The position numbers and the translations under genes are program-made. A DNA stretch of 64,000 nucleotides from Betaproteobacteria bacterium (GTDB lineage Bacteria; Pseudomonadota; Gammaproteobacteria; Burkholderiales; Casimicrobiaceae), in assembly GCA_016716425.1 (NCBI GenBank), contig JADJWJ010000020.1, positions 186,001 through 250,000 on the forward strand, read 5' to 3'. Under the pieces are notes generated by a model. That model saw nothing but the letters and a program-made list of their open reading frames with translations, was not told where the DNA came from and did not search any database. Positions 36,381 through 46,371 of this stretch are shown piece after piece (within the stretch, counting starts at the first letter, position 1; every line of letters starts with the position of its first letter).

Positions 36381-37805
36381 CTACTGCGCCTCGACTACGG
36401 CCTCGATGCCGCCTTCGCGAATGGCCTTGGTGAACTCGCGGAAGTCGCGCCGGTTCTGGTCGGCGTACTCGACCGCGAACTCGCCGATGGCGTCGTCGAA
36501 GGTCTGCCCGGAACCCATGTACCCGGCCATCATCGCGGCGTCGCCGGACCGCGCGTGCGCACGGGCGAGCGCGTGGGCGCACATGCGCCCGTAGTGCCGC
36601 AGCAGCTCCGTCTCCAGGTTCTCGATGACCACGGACATCTTCATGTCGCGCAGCTGCCGGACGTAGACGTCGTGGCCGGACTTCGTGCGCGTCCAGCCGA
36701 GGAAGACGTCGCTCGCGGCCTGCATGATGCGCTGGCCGACCACGACGCGCTGGCCGTGATTGGCGTGCAGGCTCCTGCCCGCCCAGGGCTCGAGCACCGA
36801 GGCGCGCGCTTCCTTCACCTGCAGGAACAGCGGATCGTCGTCCGCGGCCATGAACAGGCACACACCGCAGACGGTGCCGACGCTGCCGACCCCGACGACC
36901 TTGATCGCGTAGTCGAAGAAGTGGAACCGGTCGAACAGGACCCGGGTGTGCTCCGGCAGGCTCTCGCGGTAGGCGGCGATCGCCTCCGCGGCCCCGGTCG
37001 CGAGCCCGGGGGCCTGGTCCGCCGTCGGATGGAAGATCAGCGGCGGCTCGTCCTTGATCACGGGCTTCGACCCCTCCTGCGACACGAGCTTCGGGTACAT
37101 GAACTCGGGCGCCGACTTGCGCTGCGCCTCCTCGATCCGCTCGGCGGTCCGCCGGCGGATCTCCTTCTGGATCGCGGGGTCGGCCGCACGGTCCGTGTAC
37201 CGCGCCAGGTCGATCCGGTCGTACCAGACGTCGAGCGCCCGCATCGACGCGTAGTCGGCCATCCGTTCCCTGTACTCGCGGGCGACGTCGATGGCCGCAC
37301 GCGCCGCATCGCTGTCGGGCATGTGCACGTGCTGTGCGGCGATGACGACGCTCGCGGCCAGCCGCTTGACGTCCCACTCGAACGGCGCCGGCAGCGTCTC
37401 GTCGAGGTCGTTGATGTCGAAGACGATGTTGCGCTCCGGCGTGGCGAAGCCGCCGAAGTTCATCAGGTGGGCGTCGCCGCAGGCCTGAACGCGGATTCCG
37501 CTGGTCGTCGTCGTGGCGAGATCGGCCGCCATCAGCGCGGCCGACCCGCGGTAGAACGCAAAGGGCGACGCGGACATCCGCCCGAAACGGATCGGCACGA
37601 GGTCCGTCAGGCGGCCCGTGTTGGATTCCCTTACGACGTCGACTGGATCGCGACGGCCCGTCGGCGGCTTCCATCCCGCCTGCGCCGCTCGGGGCGCGGC
37701 GTCGCGCAGCGCCTTGCCCTTGGCGCGCCGCTCGTCGGCGGAGAGGTAGGTCGAATCGATTCGGGGCGCGCGAGTCGCGCTCCTGCGCTGGTCACCCTTG
37801 GGCAT
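36381..37805 (-). CDS. DUF2252 family protein
   Basis: A 474-residue cytoplasmic protein. Family hallmarks include RFGRMSASPFAFYRGSA, GDAHLMNFGGF and DINDLDETLPAPFEWDVKRLA, followed by VVGVGSVGTVC. The fold is related to protein kinase/aminoglycoside phosphotransferase-like proteins, but no activity is established. It is encoded alone, convergent with the AraC gene. Confidence 0.9.
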   Translation of the reverse strand: MPKGDQRRSATRAPRIDSTYLSADERRAKGKALRDAAPRAAQAGWKPPTGRRDPVDVVRESNTGRLTDLVPIRFGRMSASPFAFYRGSAALMAADLATTTTSGIRVQACGDAHLMNFGGFATPERNIVFDINDLDETLPAPFEWDVKRLAASVVIAAQHVHMPDSDAARAAIDVAREYRERMADYASMRALDVWYDRIDLARYTDRAADPAIQKEIRRRTAERIEEAQRKSAPEFMYPKLVSQEGSKPVIKDEPPLIFHPTADQAPGLATGAAEAIAAYRESLPEHTRVLFDRFHFFDYAIKVVGVGSVGTVCGVCLFMAADDDPLFLQVKEARASVLEPWAGRSLHANHGQRVVVGQRIMQAASDVFLGWTRTKSGHDVYVRQLRDMKMSVVIENLETELLRHYGRMCAHALARAHARSGDAAMMAGYMGSGQTFDDAIGEFAVEYADQNRRDFREFTKAIREGGIEAVVEAQ

Positions 37806-37973
37806 CTTCGTCTCCCGTAGTGCGGGACGCGGAATCCGCAGATGGAACCATCTTGCGCGTTCTGCGACGCACCGACTTGACGGGCGTCATCGAAACGGGA
37901 GGTTGCCCGCTACCGGGCCGTGTCGCCCCGTTGGTGGAGGTGCCGCCTGAACGCGTCGGGAATCGTGCGGACG

Positions 37974-38813
37974 TCAGGTCCGCTTGCGCCACTGCAGGTA
38001 GGCGACGATCGTGAGCCCCAGCCCGAGCGCGTAGCCGATGACGGCCGCAGTGACGGACGGCGGCGCGCCGTTCACCGTCGCGATCACCAGCGCGAGCCCA
38101 GGGTTGCGCATTGCCGCCGCGATGGCGGCGGCGGGGCGCACGGCCGGATCACGCCACGCAAACGCCGCACCCACGGCGAGCGCGCCCAGCGTGATGCAAA
38201 CGCCTGCCACCATCGGCGCCCAGCCCGCGGCGGCGACGATCGCCGGCATGTCGACGAGGACCGCGAGGCCCATCACCGCCAGCAGCAGGTTGCCGATCCG
38301 TGCGAGCGGCGTCTCCAGCCGGGCGGCGAGCGCGGGCCGCGCGGCCCGCAGCGCGGCGCCGAGCGCCATGGGCAGGAGCTGCGCGAAGAACACCTGCCGC
38401 CCGATGTGCAGCGGCGTCACCGCGAAGTCCTTGGCGAATATCCAGTCGAGGATCGCGACCGTCAGCGGTACCGTCACGACGGCCAGCATCACGATCGACA
38501 GGTGCAGCGTGGGCGCGAACGCGCGGTCGCCGCCGGCGTCGAGCGCCCGTCGCAGCGCCACCGGCGCACCGGGCGAGATCGCCATCAGCACGATGCCGAC
38601 GGCCACAGGACCCGTGAGGCCGAAGAGCTTGACGGCAAGCACCGCCAGTGCCGGGACCGGGACCAGCACGGCGAAGACGACGGCCAGCAGCACGACGCGG
38701 CGCTGCAGCGCCGCGGCGATCTGCTCGCGCCCGAGCATGAGGCCGAGCGTGAACATGACCAGGAACACGACGACGGTCGCGAACAGGCCGATCCACTGGA
38801 ACGGAATCAACAT
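37974..38813 (-). CDS. BASS-family (bile acid:Na+ symporter-like) transporter
   Basis: A 279-residue membrane protein with nine to ten helices. FTLGLMLGREQI near the N-terminus and ISPGAPVALRRALDAGGD, then AMRNPGLALVIA, match the SBF/BASS fold, where the crossover helices carry such polar Pro/Gly motifs. Na+-coupled uptake of an organic anion is likely; given the nearby sulfatase, a sulfated or desulfated acid is conceivable. It follows the sulfatase at 38953 on the same strand. Confidence 0.82.
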   Translation of the reverse strand: MLIPFQWIGLFATVVVFLVMFTLGLMLGREQIAAALQRRVVLLAVVFAVLVPVPALAVLAVKLFGLTGPVAVGIVLMAISPGAPVALRRALDAGGDRAFAPTLHLSIVMLAVVTVPLTVAILDWIFAKDFAVTPLHIGRQVFFAQLLPMALGAALRAARPALAARLETPLARIGNLLLAVMGLAVLVDMPAIVAAAGWAPMVAGVCITLGALAVGAAFAWRDPAVRPAAAIAAAMRNPGLALVIATVNGAPPSVTAAVIGYALGLGLTIVAYLQWRKRT

Positions 38814-38952
38814 GGGCTGCTCCACGCGCGGACTTTCCCGCAGGCGGCAACGCCCCGCCGACGCGCGGGGGGCGTCGTCCCGGGGGCGGCCGCCGGGTAT
38901 CGTACCGCGACGGGCGCTCCGGCCGCGGTGGACGCGGCCGACGCGCGCCGCC

Positions 38953-40490
38953 CTACTGGCCCTGGTTGGAGGAGACCGCCTCCATGACGCGCTCGAGGTT
39001 GAAGCTCCCTGGCTTCTGCCGCGGCGGGAACTCGCGGAAGCTCTGCAGCCACTGGCCGACGTAGGCGCCGGCCGGCGCGATCGCGTACATGCGCTCCATG
39101 TACCAGCGCTGGTAGCCCATCGCGTGCTCGGCTTCTCGGCGCGCTCGAACGGGTCCATGCGCAGGTTGGTGAGCAGCGGCGCGCGCAGCGCCGTGAACGG
39201 CTCCTGCCAGACGCGCAGCCCGTGCGCCTTCTGCTCGAGGAACGTGATCTTCAGGTTGTCGTAGCGCAGCGCGGCCACCTGCCCGTCGTCGGTCCAGTAG
39301 ATGAACTCGCGGCGCGGCCACGCGGCCTCGCCGCGCAGCGCCGGGCCGAGGTCGTAGCCGTCGAGGTGGACCTTGTACGGGCGGCCGCCGATCGTCGTGC
39401 CCTTCTTCAGGTCCTCGGTGAAGTTACGTCCGCCGGCTGCGGTCACGAGCGTGGGCAGCATGTCCTCGTGCGCGCCGATGTCGTTGACCACGGTGCCGGG
39501 CTTGATGACGCCGGGCCAGCGGATGACCGTCGGGACGCGGTACCCGCCCTCCCAGTTGGTGTTCTTCTCGCCGCGGAACATCGTCGTGCCGCCGTCGGGC
39601 CACGTGAACGTCTCGGCGCCGTTGTCGGTCGAGTACATGACGATCGTGTTCTGGTCGAGCCCCAGCTCCTTCAGCTTCGCGAGCAGCTGGCCGACGTGGC
39701 CGTCGTGCTCGACCATGCCGTCGGCGTAGATGCCGAGCCCGGTCTTGCCCGCCGACGCGGCCTTGAGGTGCGTGAAGATGTGCATCCGCGTCGAGTTCCA
39801 CCAGATGAAGAACGGCTTGCCATCCTTCTTCGCGCGCTCCATGAAGTCGAGCGACTTGGCCATCACCTCGTCGTCGATCGTCTCCATCCGCTTCTTGGTC
39901 AGCGGGCCGGTGTCGGTGATGCGGCCGTCGGCGAAGCTGTGGATCACGCCGCGCGGTCCGAACTTCTTCCGGAACTCCGGATCCTTCGGGTAGTTCTCGT
40001 TCTCCGGCTCCTCCTCGGCGTTGAGGTGATAGAGGTTGCCGAAGAACTCGTCGAAGCCGTGCGCGGTCGGCAGCATGTCGTCGCGGTCGCCCAGGTGGTT
40101 CTTGCCGAACTGGCCGGTCACGTAGCCCTGCGCGCGCAGCAGCGTCGCGATCGTCGGGTCCTCCTTCTTCATGCCCTCCGGCGCGCCCGGCAGGCCGACC
40201 TTGGTGAGGCCGGTCCGGATCGGCGACTGGCCGGTGACGAACGCGGCGCGGCCGGCCGTGCAGCTCTGCTGGCCGTACCAGTCGGTGAACACGGCGCCTT
40301 CCTTGCCGATGCTGTCGATGTTGGGCGTCTTGTAGCCCATCATGCCCATGTTGTAGGCGCTGACGTTGAACTGGCCGATGTCGTCGCCCCAGATCACGAG
40401 GATGTTGGGCTTGCCGGCTGGCTGCGCGGAAGCTGGCAGCGCGGCAACGAGCGCGAAGAGGGCGGCGACGAGGCGGGTGGCGAGACTCAT
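38953..40490 (-). CDS. Arylsulfatase (type I, CTAGR motif), exported, with a 3' frameshift
   Basis: About 510 residues. A signal peptide (MSLATRLVAALFALVAALPA) is followed by NILVIWGDDIGQFN and the formylglycine motif CTAGR (C77, C-x-A-x-R type), then GKNHLGD and YSTDNGAETFTWPDGG. At LRMDPFERAEK the frame breaks (about 39128): the last 60 residues (EHAMGYQRWYMERMYAIAP ...) continue in the next frame to a stop at 38953. Restoring one base gives EKAEHAMGYQRW, so a one-base loss is likely. The uninterrupted frame otherwise runs on spuriously into the BASS gene. Confidence 0.85.
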
Positions 40491-40630
40491 GGGCTTCTCC
40501 TGTCCGGGCGTTGCGCGAGGCTTGTTCGTGGGCTGGCGGTCCCGGGACGGGACGTCGCGGCAATCGCCGTGCGGCAGACTAGGCGACGGCGCGGGCGCCG
40601 GCTATTACACGATGGTTCAACGCGGCGGCT

Positions 40631-41035
40631 TCACGGTGCCACGCCGGCGGGCCGGAGTCCGGCGCAGGCGCGGCCGATGGTCTCCAGCAAAGCGGCGGCA
40701 CCCACCGGCTTGCGCTGGCAGGCGAACGCCCCCAGCCCCAGCGCGCGCTGCGCGAAGTCCGGGTCGTCGTTCCCGGTGATCGCGATGACCGGCGGCGAGG
40801 CGGGGTTGCGCGCGAGCTCGGCCAGCACGTCGAAGCCCGACATGCCGGGCATGTCGAGGTCGAGCAGCAGGCAGTCGAACTTGCGCATGCGCACATCGCG
40901 GAGCAGCGCTTCGCCGGTGTCGTAGGCGAATGCGTGGTGGTCGTGCGCGCGCAGCAGGCGCGACAGCGCGCGACGAAACGCCTCGTCGTCGTCGAGGATG
41001 GCGATGGCAAGCGCGGGCGGACCCATCGCGCGCAT
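40631..41035 (-). CDS. Stand-alone response-regulator receiver domain
   Basis: About 134 residues, only a receiver: the acidic pocket LDDDEAF, phospho-acceptor in LLLDLDMPGMSG, ITGN and the conserved Lys in KPV are present. There is no output domain. ATG 41035 is chosen; ATG 41026 and GTG 41068 are alternatives. It lies 54 bases downstream of the FixJ-like regulator and is probably in the same operon with the kinase, so it may act as a phosphate sink or shuttle. Confidence 0.85.
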   Translation of the reverse strand: MRAMGPPALAIAILDDDEAFRRALSRLLRAHDHHAFAYDTGEALLRDVRMRKFDCLLLDLDMPGMSGFDVLAELARNPASPPVIAITGNDDPDFAQRALGLGAFACQRKPVGAAALLETIGRACAGLRPAGVAP

Positions 41036-41089
41036 CGTGGCGGCCGCGCCGCGCGGCGGCAATTCCACCTTCGTGTTACCGGCGCGGGG

Positions 41090-41707
41090 TCAGGGCGCGG
41101 GCGGAATGCCGAGTTGCTGCGCCAGTCGGACGAGGTCGGCGACCGAATCCGCGCCGAGCTTCGCCATCACGCGGCCCCGGTGCACCTTGACCGTGTGCTC
41201 GGCCGTGCCGAGGCGGTCGGCGATCACCTTGTTGAGGCGGCCGGCGATCACGTGCTCGAACACCTGGTACTCGCGCGGCGTCAGGCGGTCGAGGCGCGCG
41301 CGCGCCTCGGCGACGACTCGCATCGCCGCGGCCTGCGCGTGCGCGACGCCGAGGCTCGCGCGCACGGCGCGCAGGAGGTCGTCACGCCTCACCGGCTTGG
41401 TCAGGAAGTCGACGGCGCCCGCCTTGATCGCGCGTACGCTGGTCGGAATGTCGCCGTGCCCGGTCAGGAACACGACGGCGAGCCCCGGCAAGTGCGCCAG
41501 GCGCTGCTGCAGCGCGAGGCCGTCCAAGTCCGGCATCGCCACGTCCAGTACGACGCAGCCGACGTCGGCGGGCGTCGCGCGCGCGAGGAACTCGGCGGCG
41601 GAATTGAAAGCGTGCACGGCGAAGCCCTCGGCCTGCAGCAGCCGTGCGAGCGCGCGCGTCAGCTCCGGCTCGTCGTCGACGACGTACACGACGTCGGCGG
41701 CGCTCAC
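41090..41707 (-). CDS. FixJ/TodT-like response regulator (receiver + LuxR HTH)
   Basis: A 205-residue regulator. The receiver has VVDDEPELTR, the Asp site VVLDVAMPDLDG, LTGHGDIPTSVRAIKAGAVDFL and KPV. The LuxR-type HTH follows: LTPREYQVFEHVIAGRLNKV, IADRLGTAEHTVKVHRGRVM. The GTG at 41707 has the ribosome site GAAGGT. The kinase gene ends 56 bases upstream, so the pair is a two-component system; the arrangement resembles FixLJ and TodST. Confidence 0.93.
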   Translation of the reverse strand: MSAADVVYVVDDEPELTRALARLLQAEGFAVHAFNSAAEFLARATPADVGCVVLDVAMPDLDGLALQQRLAHLPGLAVVFLTGHGDIPTSVRAIKAGAVDFLTKPVRRDDLLRAVRASLGVAHAQAAAMRVVAEARARLDRLTPREYQVFEHVIAGRLNKVIADRLGTAEHTVKVHRGRVMAKLGADSVADLVRLAQQLGIPPAP

Positions 41708-41709
41708 TG

Positions 41710-41762
41710 GGCTACCTTCGCGCTGCGCGCTCCGGTGTTCGCCCTCGGGGCGGCCCTTCGGG
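41710..41762. repeat. Second copy of the Burkholderiales-type intergenic GC element
   Basis: Read on the minus strand it contains GGGCCGCCCCGAGGGCG and GCGCGCAGCGCGAAGG, as in the copy at 21168 but shorter. It fills the gap between the kinase stop and the regulator start and provides the regulator's ribosome site. Confidence 0.55.
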
Positions 41763-41763
41763 C

Positions 41764-43606
41764 TCACGCAGCCCTCGTGTGCAGCGGCAGGCTCATGTGG
41801 AACGTCGCCCCGCGGTCCGCGTTCGCCTCGGCCCACAGGCGGCCGCCATGGGCTGCCACGATCGAGCGGCAGATGGCGAGTCCCATGCCGAGGCCGTCGG
41901 CCTTGGTCGTGTAGAACGGCGCGAACACCTGCTCGGGAGGCTGCGGCAGGCCGGTGCCGAAGTCGCGCACGCGCACGTACACGGCGTTGGCGTCGGCAGA
42001 CGTGGCGATGCACACGGTCCGGTCGCCGGCGGCGCTGCCGGCCATCGCGTCGCAGGCGTTGCCGACGATGTTGATCAGCACCTGCTCGAGCGGCACGCGG
42101 TCGGCGAGGACCTCCGGCATGCCGTCGGCGAGCGCCAACTCGACGTCGACACCGCGCCGGACGAGGTCGGGGCGCATGAACTGCACGACGTCGCGCACGA
42201 CCTGGTTCAGCGCCAGCGGCTGCCGGTTCGGCTCGCCGCGCTTTAAGAGGCTGCGCAGCCGCCGGATCACCTCGCCGGCGCGCTCGTCGGCGTCGACGAT
42301 GTCGGCGAGGATCGCGCGCACTTCCGGCAGGTCCGGCGCCGGCCGGTCGAGCAGGCTCTGCGCCGCCTCGGCGTTGCTCATGATGATCGCCAGCGGCTGG
42401 TTCAGCTCGTGCGCGAGCGCGCCGGAGAGCTCCGACAGCGTGGCCACGCGCGACAGGTGCTCGAGCTCGGCGCGCTGCCGCGCCGTCTCGTCCTCGACCT
42501 TCTTGCGCTGCGTGATGTCGATCGTCGCGCCCATCAGCGTTCCACGCGACTGCGCGCCTTCCTCCGGCACGCGGCCCAGCGAAGCGTACCACCGCGTCTC
42601 GCCCGCCGGCCCCGGCACGCGGTACTCGACCGAGGCACGCCGGTCGGGCGCCGACCGCGCCGTCGCGACGAACCCGTCTACCCGCGCCCGGTCGTCCGGG
42701 TGGACGCGCGCGAGCACGTCGTCGAAGCGATGCTCGCCGCCGGGCGCCAGCCCGAACATGGCCAGGGCCCGCGGTGTCGCCCACAGCCGCTCGGTCGCGC
42801 CGTCGATGCTCCAGAGTCCGGCGCTCGCGGCGTCGGCGGCGAGCGCGAGCCGCTGTTCGGATGCGGCGAGTTCCGCGGACTTCGCGGCCAGGTCGGCGGA
42901 CAGGCGTGCGGTGCGGATCAGGTCGTTGGACAGCTCGAAGCTCATCGCCACGACGATCGGGACGAACATGATCGTCGCGAACACCGGCACCCGGGCGATC
43001 CCCCAGAACGAGAGGACCGCGAGGAGCGTGCCCGCCGCCACGAACAGCACGATGCTGCCTCCGATCGTGACCGCCTGCCGGCGCTCGCGGCGCCGCCACA
43101 GGTCGCGCATCGCGTCGGCCACGAAGAGCAGGAGGCAGACGAGCGACAGGTGCGCGATCGCCATCAGCGGGTTCGGCACACCCTGCGCGACGGCGACCGG
43201 TGCGCCGAACACCGGCACCGTCGCGAGCGACGTGATCTCGCGGAACTGGATGGACGGCGACGAGAACACGTTGACGACCAGCGCGACCGTGCGCAGCGCG
43301 ATCGCGGTCCAGCCGAGCCACGCCCGGCCGGCCCGCAGGTAGTACAGGACGAAGCACACGGCGGCGACGAGCGCCGTCGACACGGGGAACTGATAGAGCC
43401 AGAGCCAGCGCCCGAACTCGGCCGTCGTCGGGGCCAGCAGCATCCGCGTCTCGACGTACCCCATTGCCGCGACGCTGACCGCCAGCACCGCGAAGGCGGC
43501 GTTCCCGGTCGCCTGCCGGTCGCGCAGCCAGACGTGCGCGTGCACCGCCGCCAGCGTCAGGCACGTGGAGGCCGAGCACCAGCCATGCGGCGGTGATCGA
43601 GCTCAT
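41764..43606 (-). CDS. Membrane sensor histidine kinase with PAS domain (possible N-terminal frameshift)
   Basis: About 613 residues. Six or seven N-terminal membrane helices are followed by a PAS domain (about residues 230-350, WYASLGRV...TLMGATIDITQRKK), the HisKA phospho-acceptor LAHELNQPLA, and the ATPase domain with NIVGNACDAM, DFGTGL and GLGMGLAICRS. The kinase frame begins at GTG 43545. A better N-terminus, ATG 43606 (MSSITAAWLVLGLH), lies one frame away and joins as LGLHCLTLAAVHAHVW if one base near 43566 is removed. It partners the FixJ-like regulator. Confidence 0.88.
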
Positions 43607-43950
43607 GCGGTGTCGCAGTGGCGCGGCGGTATGCGGCGCGTGATCCCTACGTCCGGCGCGCGCGTAAGGATCACGGCACCGCACCGGGCGGTCAAGCGCC
43701 GGCGCACGCCGCGGGATCGGCATGGTCGAGCGGGCATCGTCACTCGTTGGCCGACGCTCGGCGCCCGATTTGACCGGGGAGGGGGTGCCCCGATACTGGA
43801 GAGGTAGGCTCCGCACCGTCCATCCCTTGTCCGAGCCGCCGTCCCCGCCCATCGCGCGCACGCGCCGGTAGCGACCGGGCCCCTGCTCGCGGTGCTGCGG
43901 CGCCTCCTGTATCTCGTCATCCGCACGCAACGTGACGCCGGAAGCGGCGG
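43607..43950. other. 344-base divergent gap between the histidine kinase and plsB
   Basis: It holds the candidate plsB promoter (43770-43797). Otherwise I see no gene, leader peptide or strong structure. Confidence 0.5.
43770..43797 (+). promoter_or_regulatory. Candidate promoter for plsB
   Basis: TTGACC (43770-43775) and GATACT (43792-43797) are 16 bases apart. The -35 matches 5 of 6 and the -10 matches 4 of 6. The start would be about 145 bases before plsB. Confidence 0.4.
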
Positions 43951-46350
43951 ATGCGCTCGGCGTCGACGCCTGCGGCGCCGCTCGCGTACGTGCTCGAGGA
44001 CCGGCACCTGTCGAGCCTGCTCGTGCTGGAGGAGGAGGCCGTGCGGCTGCGACTGCCGTCGGCGCTCGATCCGGTCGGGCCGCAATTCCCGGGCGTGGGA
44101 CGCGCGGTCTTCTCGGTCATCCTCAACCGCAATCCGCTGTCGACGCGCACCGCCGAGCCGTCGGCGACGCTGGCGCGGCTGGTGCAGGCGGTCCTGGGCG
44201 ACGCGGCGCTCGACGTCCAGCTGGTACCGGTGGCCGTGCTCTGGGGGCGCGCGCCGAAGGCGCAGGAGTCGCTGCTGCGCGCGCTGTTCGCGGACGCGTG
44301 GGCGAGTGTGGGGCCGCTGCGGCAGATCGCGATCATCCTGCTGCACGGAAGGCAGACGCGCGTCACGTTCGCCGAGCCGGTCTCGCTGCGCCGGCTGGTC
44401 GACGACGAGACCGACGCCGCGACCGCCGTGCGCAAGGCCAACCGCTTCCTGCGCTTCCACTTCCGGCGGCAGCGCGAGTCGGCGATCGGGCCGGACCTCT
44501 CGCACCGGCGCAACCTGATCGACGCGATGATGCGGTCGGACGAGATGCAGGGGGCGATCGCCGCCGAGGCACAGCGCCTGTCGATCGACCGCGATGCCGC
44601 CGAGCGCCGCGCGCGCCGCTTCGCGTGGGAGATCGCTTCGGACTTCAGCTATCCGGTCGTGCGCTCGCTGGAGCTCGTGCTGAAGCAGCTGTGGGAGCGG
44701 CTGTACGACGAGGTCGCCATCCACCACGCGGCGGAGGTGGCGAGGGTCGCGCCGGGCAAGGGGCTCGTCTACCTGCCCAATCACCGCAGCCACGTCGACT
44801 ACCTGCTGCTCTCGTACTTCATCAACGCGGCGGGGTTGGCGCCGCCGCACATCGCCGCCGGCGCCAACCTCAATTTCCCGCTCGTCGGGCCGGTGCTCCG
44901 GCGCGGGGGCGCGTTCTTCCTGCGCCGCAGCTTCAAGGGCGAGCCGCTGTACGCCGCGGTGTTCCGCGAGTACCTGCACACGATGCTCGTGCGCGGCTTT
45001 CCGATCGCGTACTTCATCGAGGGCGGCCGCAGCCGCAGCGGGCGCACGCTGTCGCCGAAGGGAGGCCTGCTCGGCATGACGCTGGAGAGCTTCATGCGCG
45101 AGCACCCGCGGCCCGTGCTGCTGGTGCCGATCTGGTTCGGCTACGAGAAGCTGCTCGAAGGCCGCTCGCTGCTCGCCGAGCTCGAAGGCAAGCCGAAGCG
45201 CGGCGAATCGCTCGGCGACCTCGTCCGCGTCACGCGCCAGTTGAAGCGCGTCTACGGGCGCGTCGACGTGAACTTCGGCGACCCGCTGTCGCTCGACCAC
45301 TACCTCGACGCGGAGGCGCCGGGCTGGCAGGCGCTCGCGGGCGAGGCGCGGCGCGATGCCGCCAGGCGGCTGACCGTGCCGCTGTCGCGCGCGATGGCCG
45401 AGCGCATCAACGCGGCGGTGGTGATCAACGCGATCAACGTCTACGCGATGGCCATCGCCGGCAGCCCGCGCTACGCGCTCGACGAGCGGGCGCTCGCCCA
45501 GCAGATCGACTGGCTGCGCACGCTGGCGCAGCGGCTGCCGCACTCCGACGCGGCGGTGGTGGTGGCCGGCGAGCCTGTGGCCGTCATCGCCGAGGCCCTG
45601 CGGCTCAACCTCGGCGAGCGCGTCGCGCACCCGCTGGGCGACGTGATCAGGGTGCCGGACGCCGAGGTGTCGGCGCTCAACTACCTGCGCAACAACGTCC
45701 TGCACGCGTACGCGCTGCCGGCGCTGGTCGCGAGCCTGCTCGTCGGCACGCGCGAGACGACGCCGGACGGTGTCGCCGAGTTCGTGGCGGCCGCGCAGCC
45801 GTTCGCGCGCGCCGAACTCATGCTGCGCCGGACGCCCGACGAGGCGGCCGAGCAGGCGCGGCGCATCCTCGCGCTGTTCGTCGAGCTGGGGCTCGCCCGG
45901 GCCGCGCCCGACGGCACCGTGCGCGCCGCCGACCGCTACAGCCCCGAGCACGCGGGACTCGACCTCCTCGCGCGGTCGCTGCGCCACCTGCTGCGCCGCA
46001 ACTACCTGACCATCGCGCTCTTGACGCAGGTCGGCTCCGGGGAGATGACCCGCGCGCGGCTCGACGAGCTGATGGGCATGCTCACGCAGCGGCTGTCGCT
46101 GCTGTTCGAGTTCGCGCCGGCCGACTTCTACGAGCGCGCGACGTTCGCGTCCTACGTCGACAGCCTGGTCGAGAACGGCATCGTCGACGAGGACGAGGGC
46201 GGCCGGCTGCACCTCGACGAGCGCGCGCGCCTGTGGAAGCGCAGCGTCGAGCGGCTGCTGCCGGCGGACGCCGTGCTGGCGATCCGCAGGGTGGCGGTGG
46301 GGCACGGGCCGGCGGAGGCGCCGGCGCCGGCGCCCGATGCGCACACCTGA
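43951..46350 (+). CDS. plsB: Glycerol-3-phosphate 1-O-acyltransferase PlsB
   Basis: A 799-residue membrane-associated enzyme (E. coli PlsB 807) that starts phospholipid synthesis by acylating glycerol-3-phosphate from acyl-ACP or acyl-CoA. The acyltransferase motif H-x4-D appears as NHRSHVDYLL (about residues 277-286), followed by GGAFFLRRSFKG, FIEGGRSRSGR and LLVPIWFGYEKL, the four conserved blocks. The start used here is the GTG/ATG giving MRSASTPAAPLAYVLE; further trimming is possible. It is convergent with the reductase-like gene. Confidence 0.94.
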   Translation: MRSASTPAAPLAYVLEDRHLSSLLVLEEEAVRLRLPSALDPVGPQFPGVGRAVFSVILNRNPLSTRTAEPSATLARLVQAVLGDAALDVQLVPVAVLWGRAPKAQESLLRALFADAWASVGPLRQIAIILLHGRQTRVTFAEPVSLRRLVDDETDAATAVRKANRFLRFHFRRQRESAIGPDLSHRRNLIDAMMRSDEMQGAIAAEAQRLSIDRDAAERRARRFAWEIASDFSYPVVRSLELVLKQLWERLYDEVAIHHAAEVARVAPGKGLVYLPNHRSHVDYLLLSYFINAAGLAPPHIAAGANLNFPLVGPVLRRGGAFFLRRSFKGEPLYAAVFREYLHTMLVRGFPIAYFIEGGRSRSGRTLSPKGGLLGMTLESFMREHPRPVLLVPIWFGYEKLLEGRSLLAELEGKPKRGESLGDLVRVTRQLKRVYGRVDVNFGDPLSLDHYLDAEAPGWQALAGEARRDAARRLTVPLSRAMAERINAAVVINAINVYAMAIAGSPRYALDERALAQQIDWLRTLAQRLPHSDAAVVVAGEPVAVIAEALRLNLGERVAHPLGDVIRVPDAEVSALNYLRNNVLHAYALPALVASLLVGTRETTPDGVAEFVAAAQPFARAELMLRRTPDEAAEQARRILALFVELGLARAAPDGTVRAADRYSPEHAGLDLLARSLRHLLRRNYLTIALLTQVGSGEMTRARLDELMGMLTQRLSLLFEFAPADFYERATFASYVDSLVENGIVDEDEGGRLHLDERARLWKRSVERLLPADAVLAIRRVAVGHGPAEAPAPAPDAHT

Positions 46351-46371
46351 CGACCGGCGATTCGCGACGCG

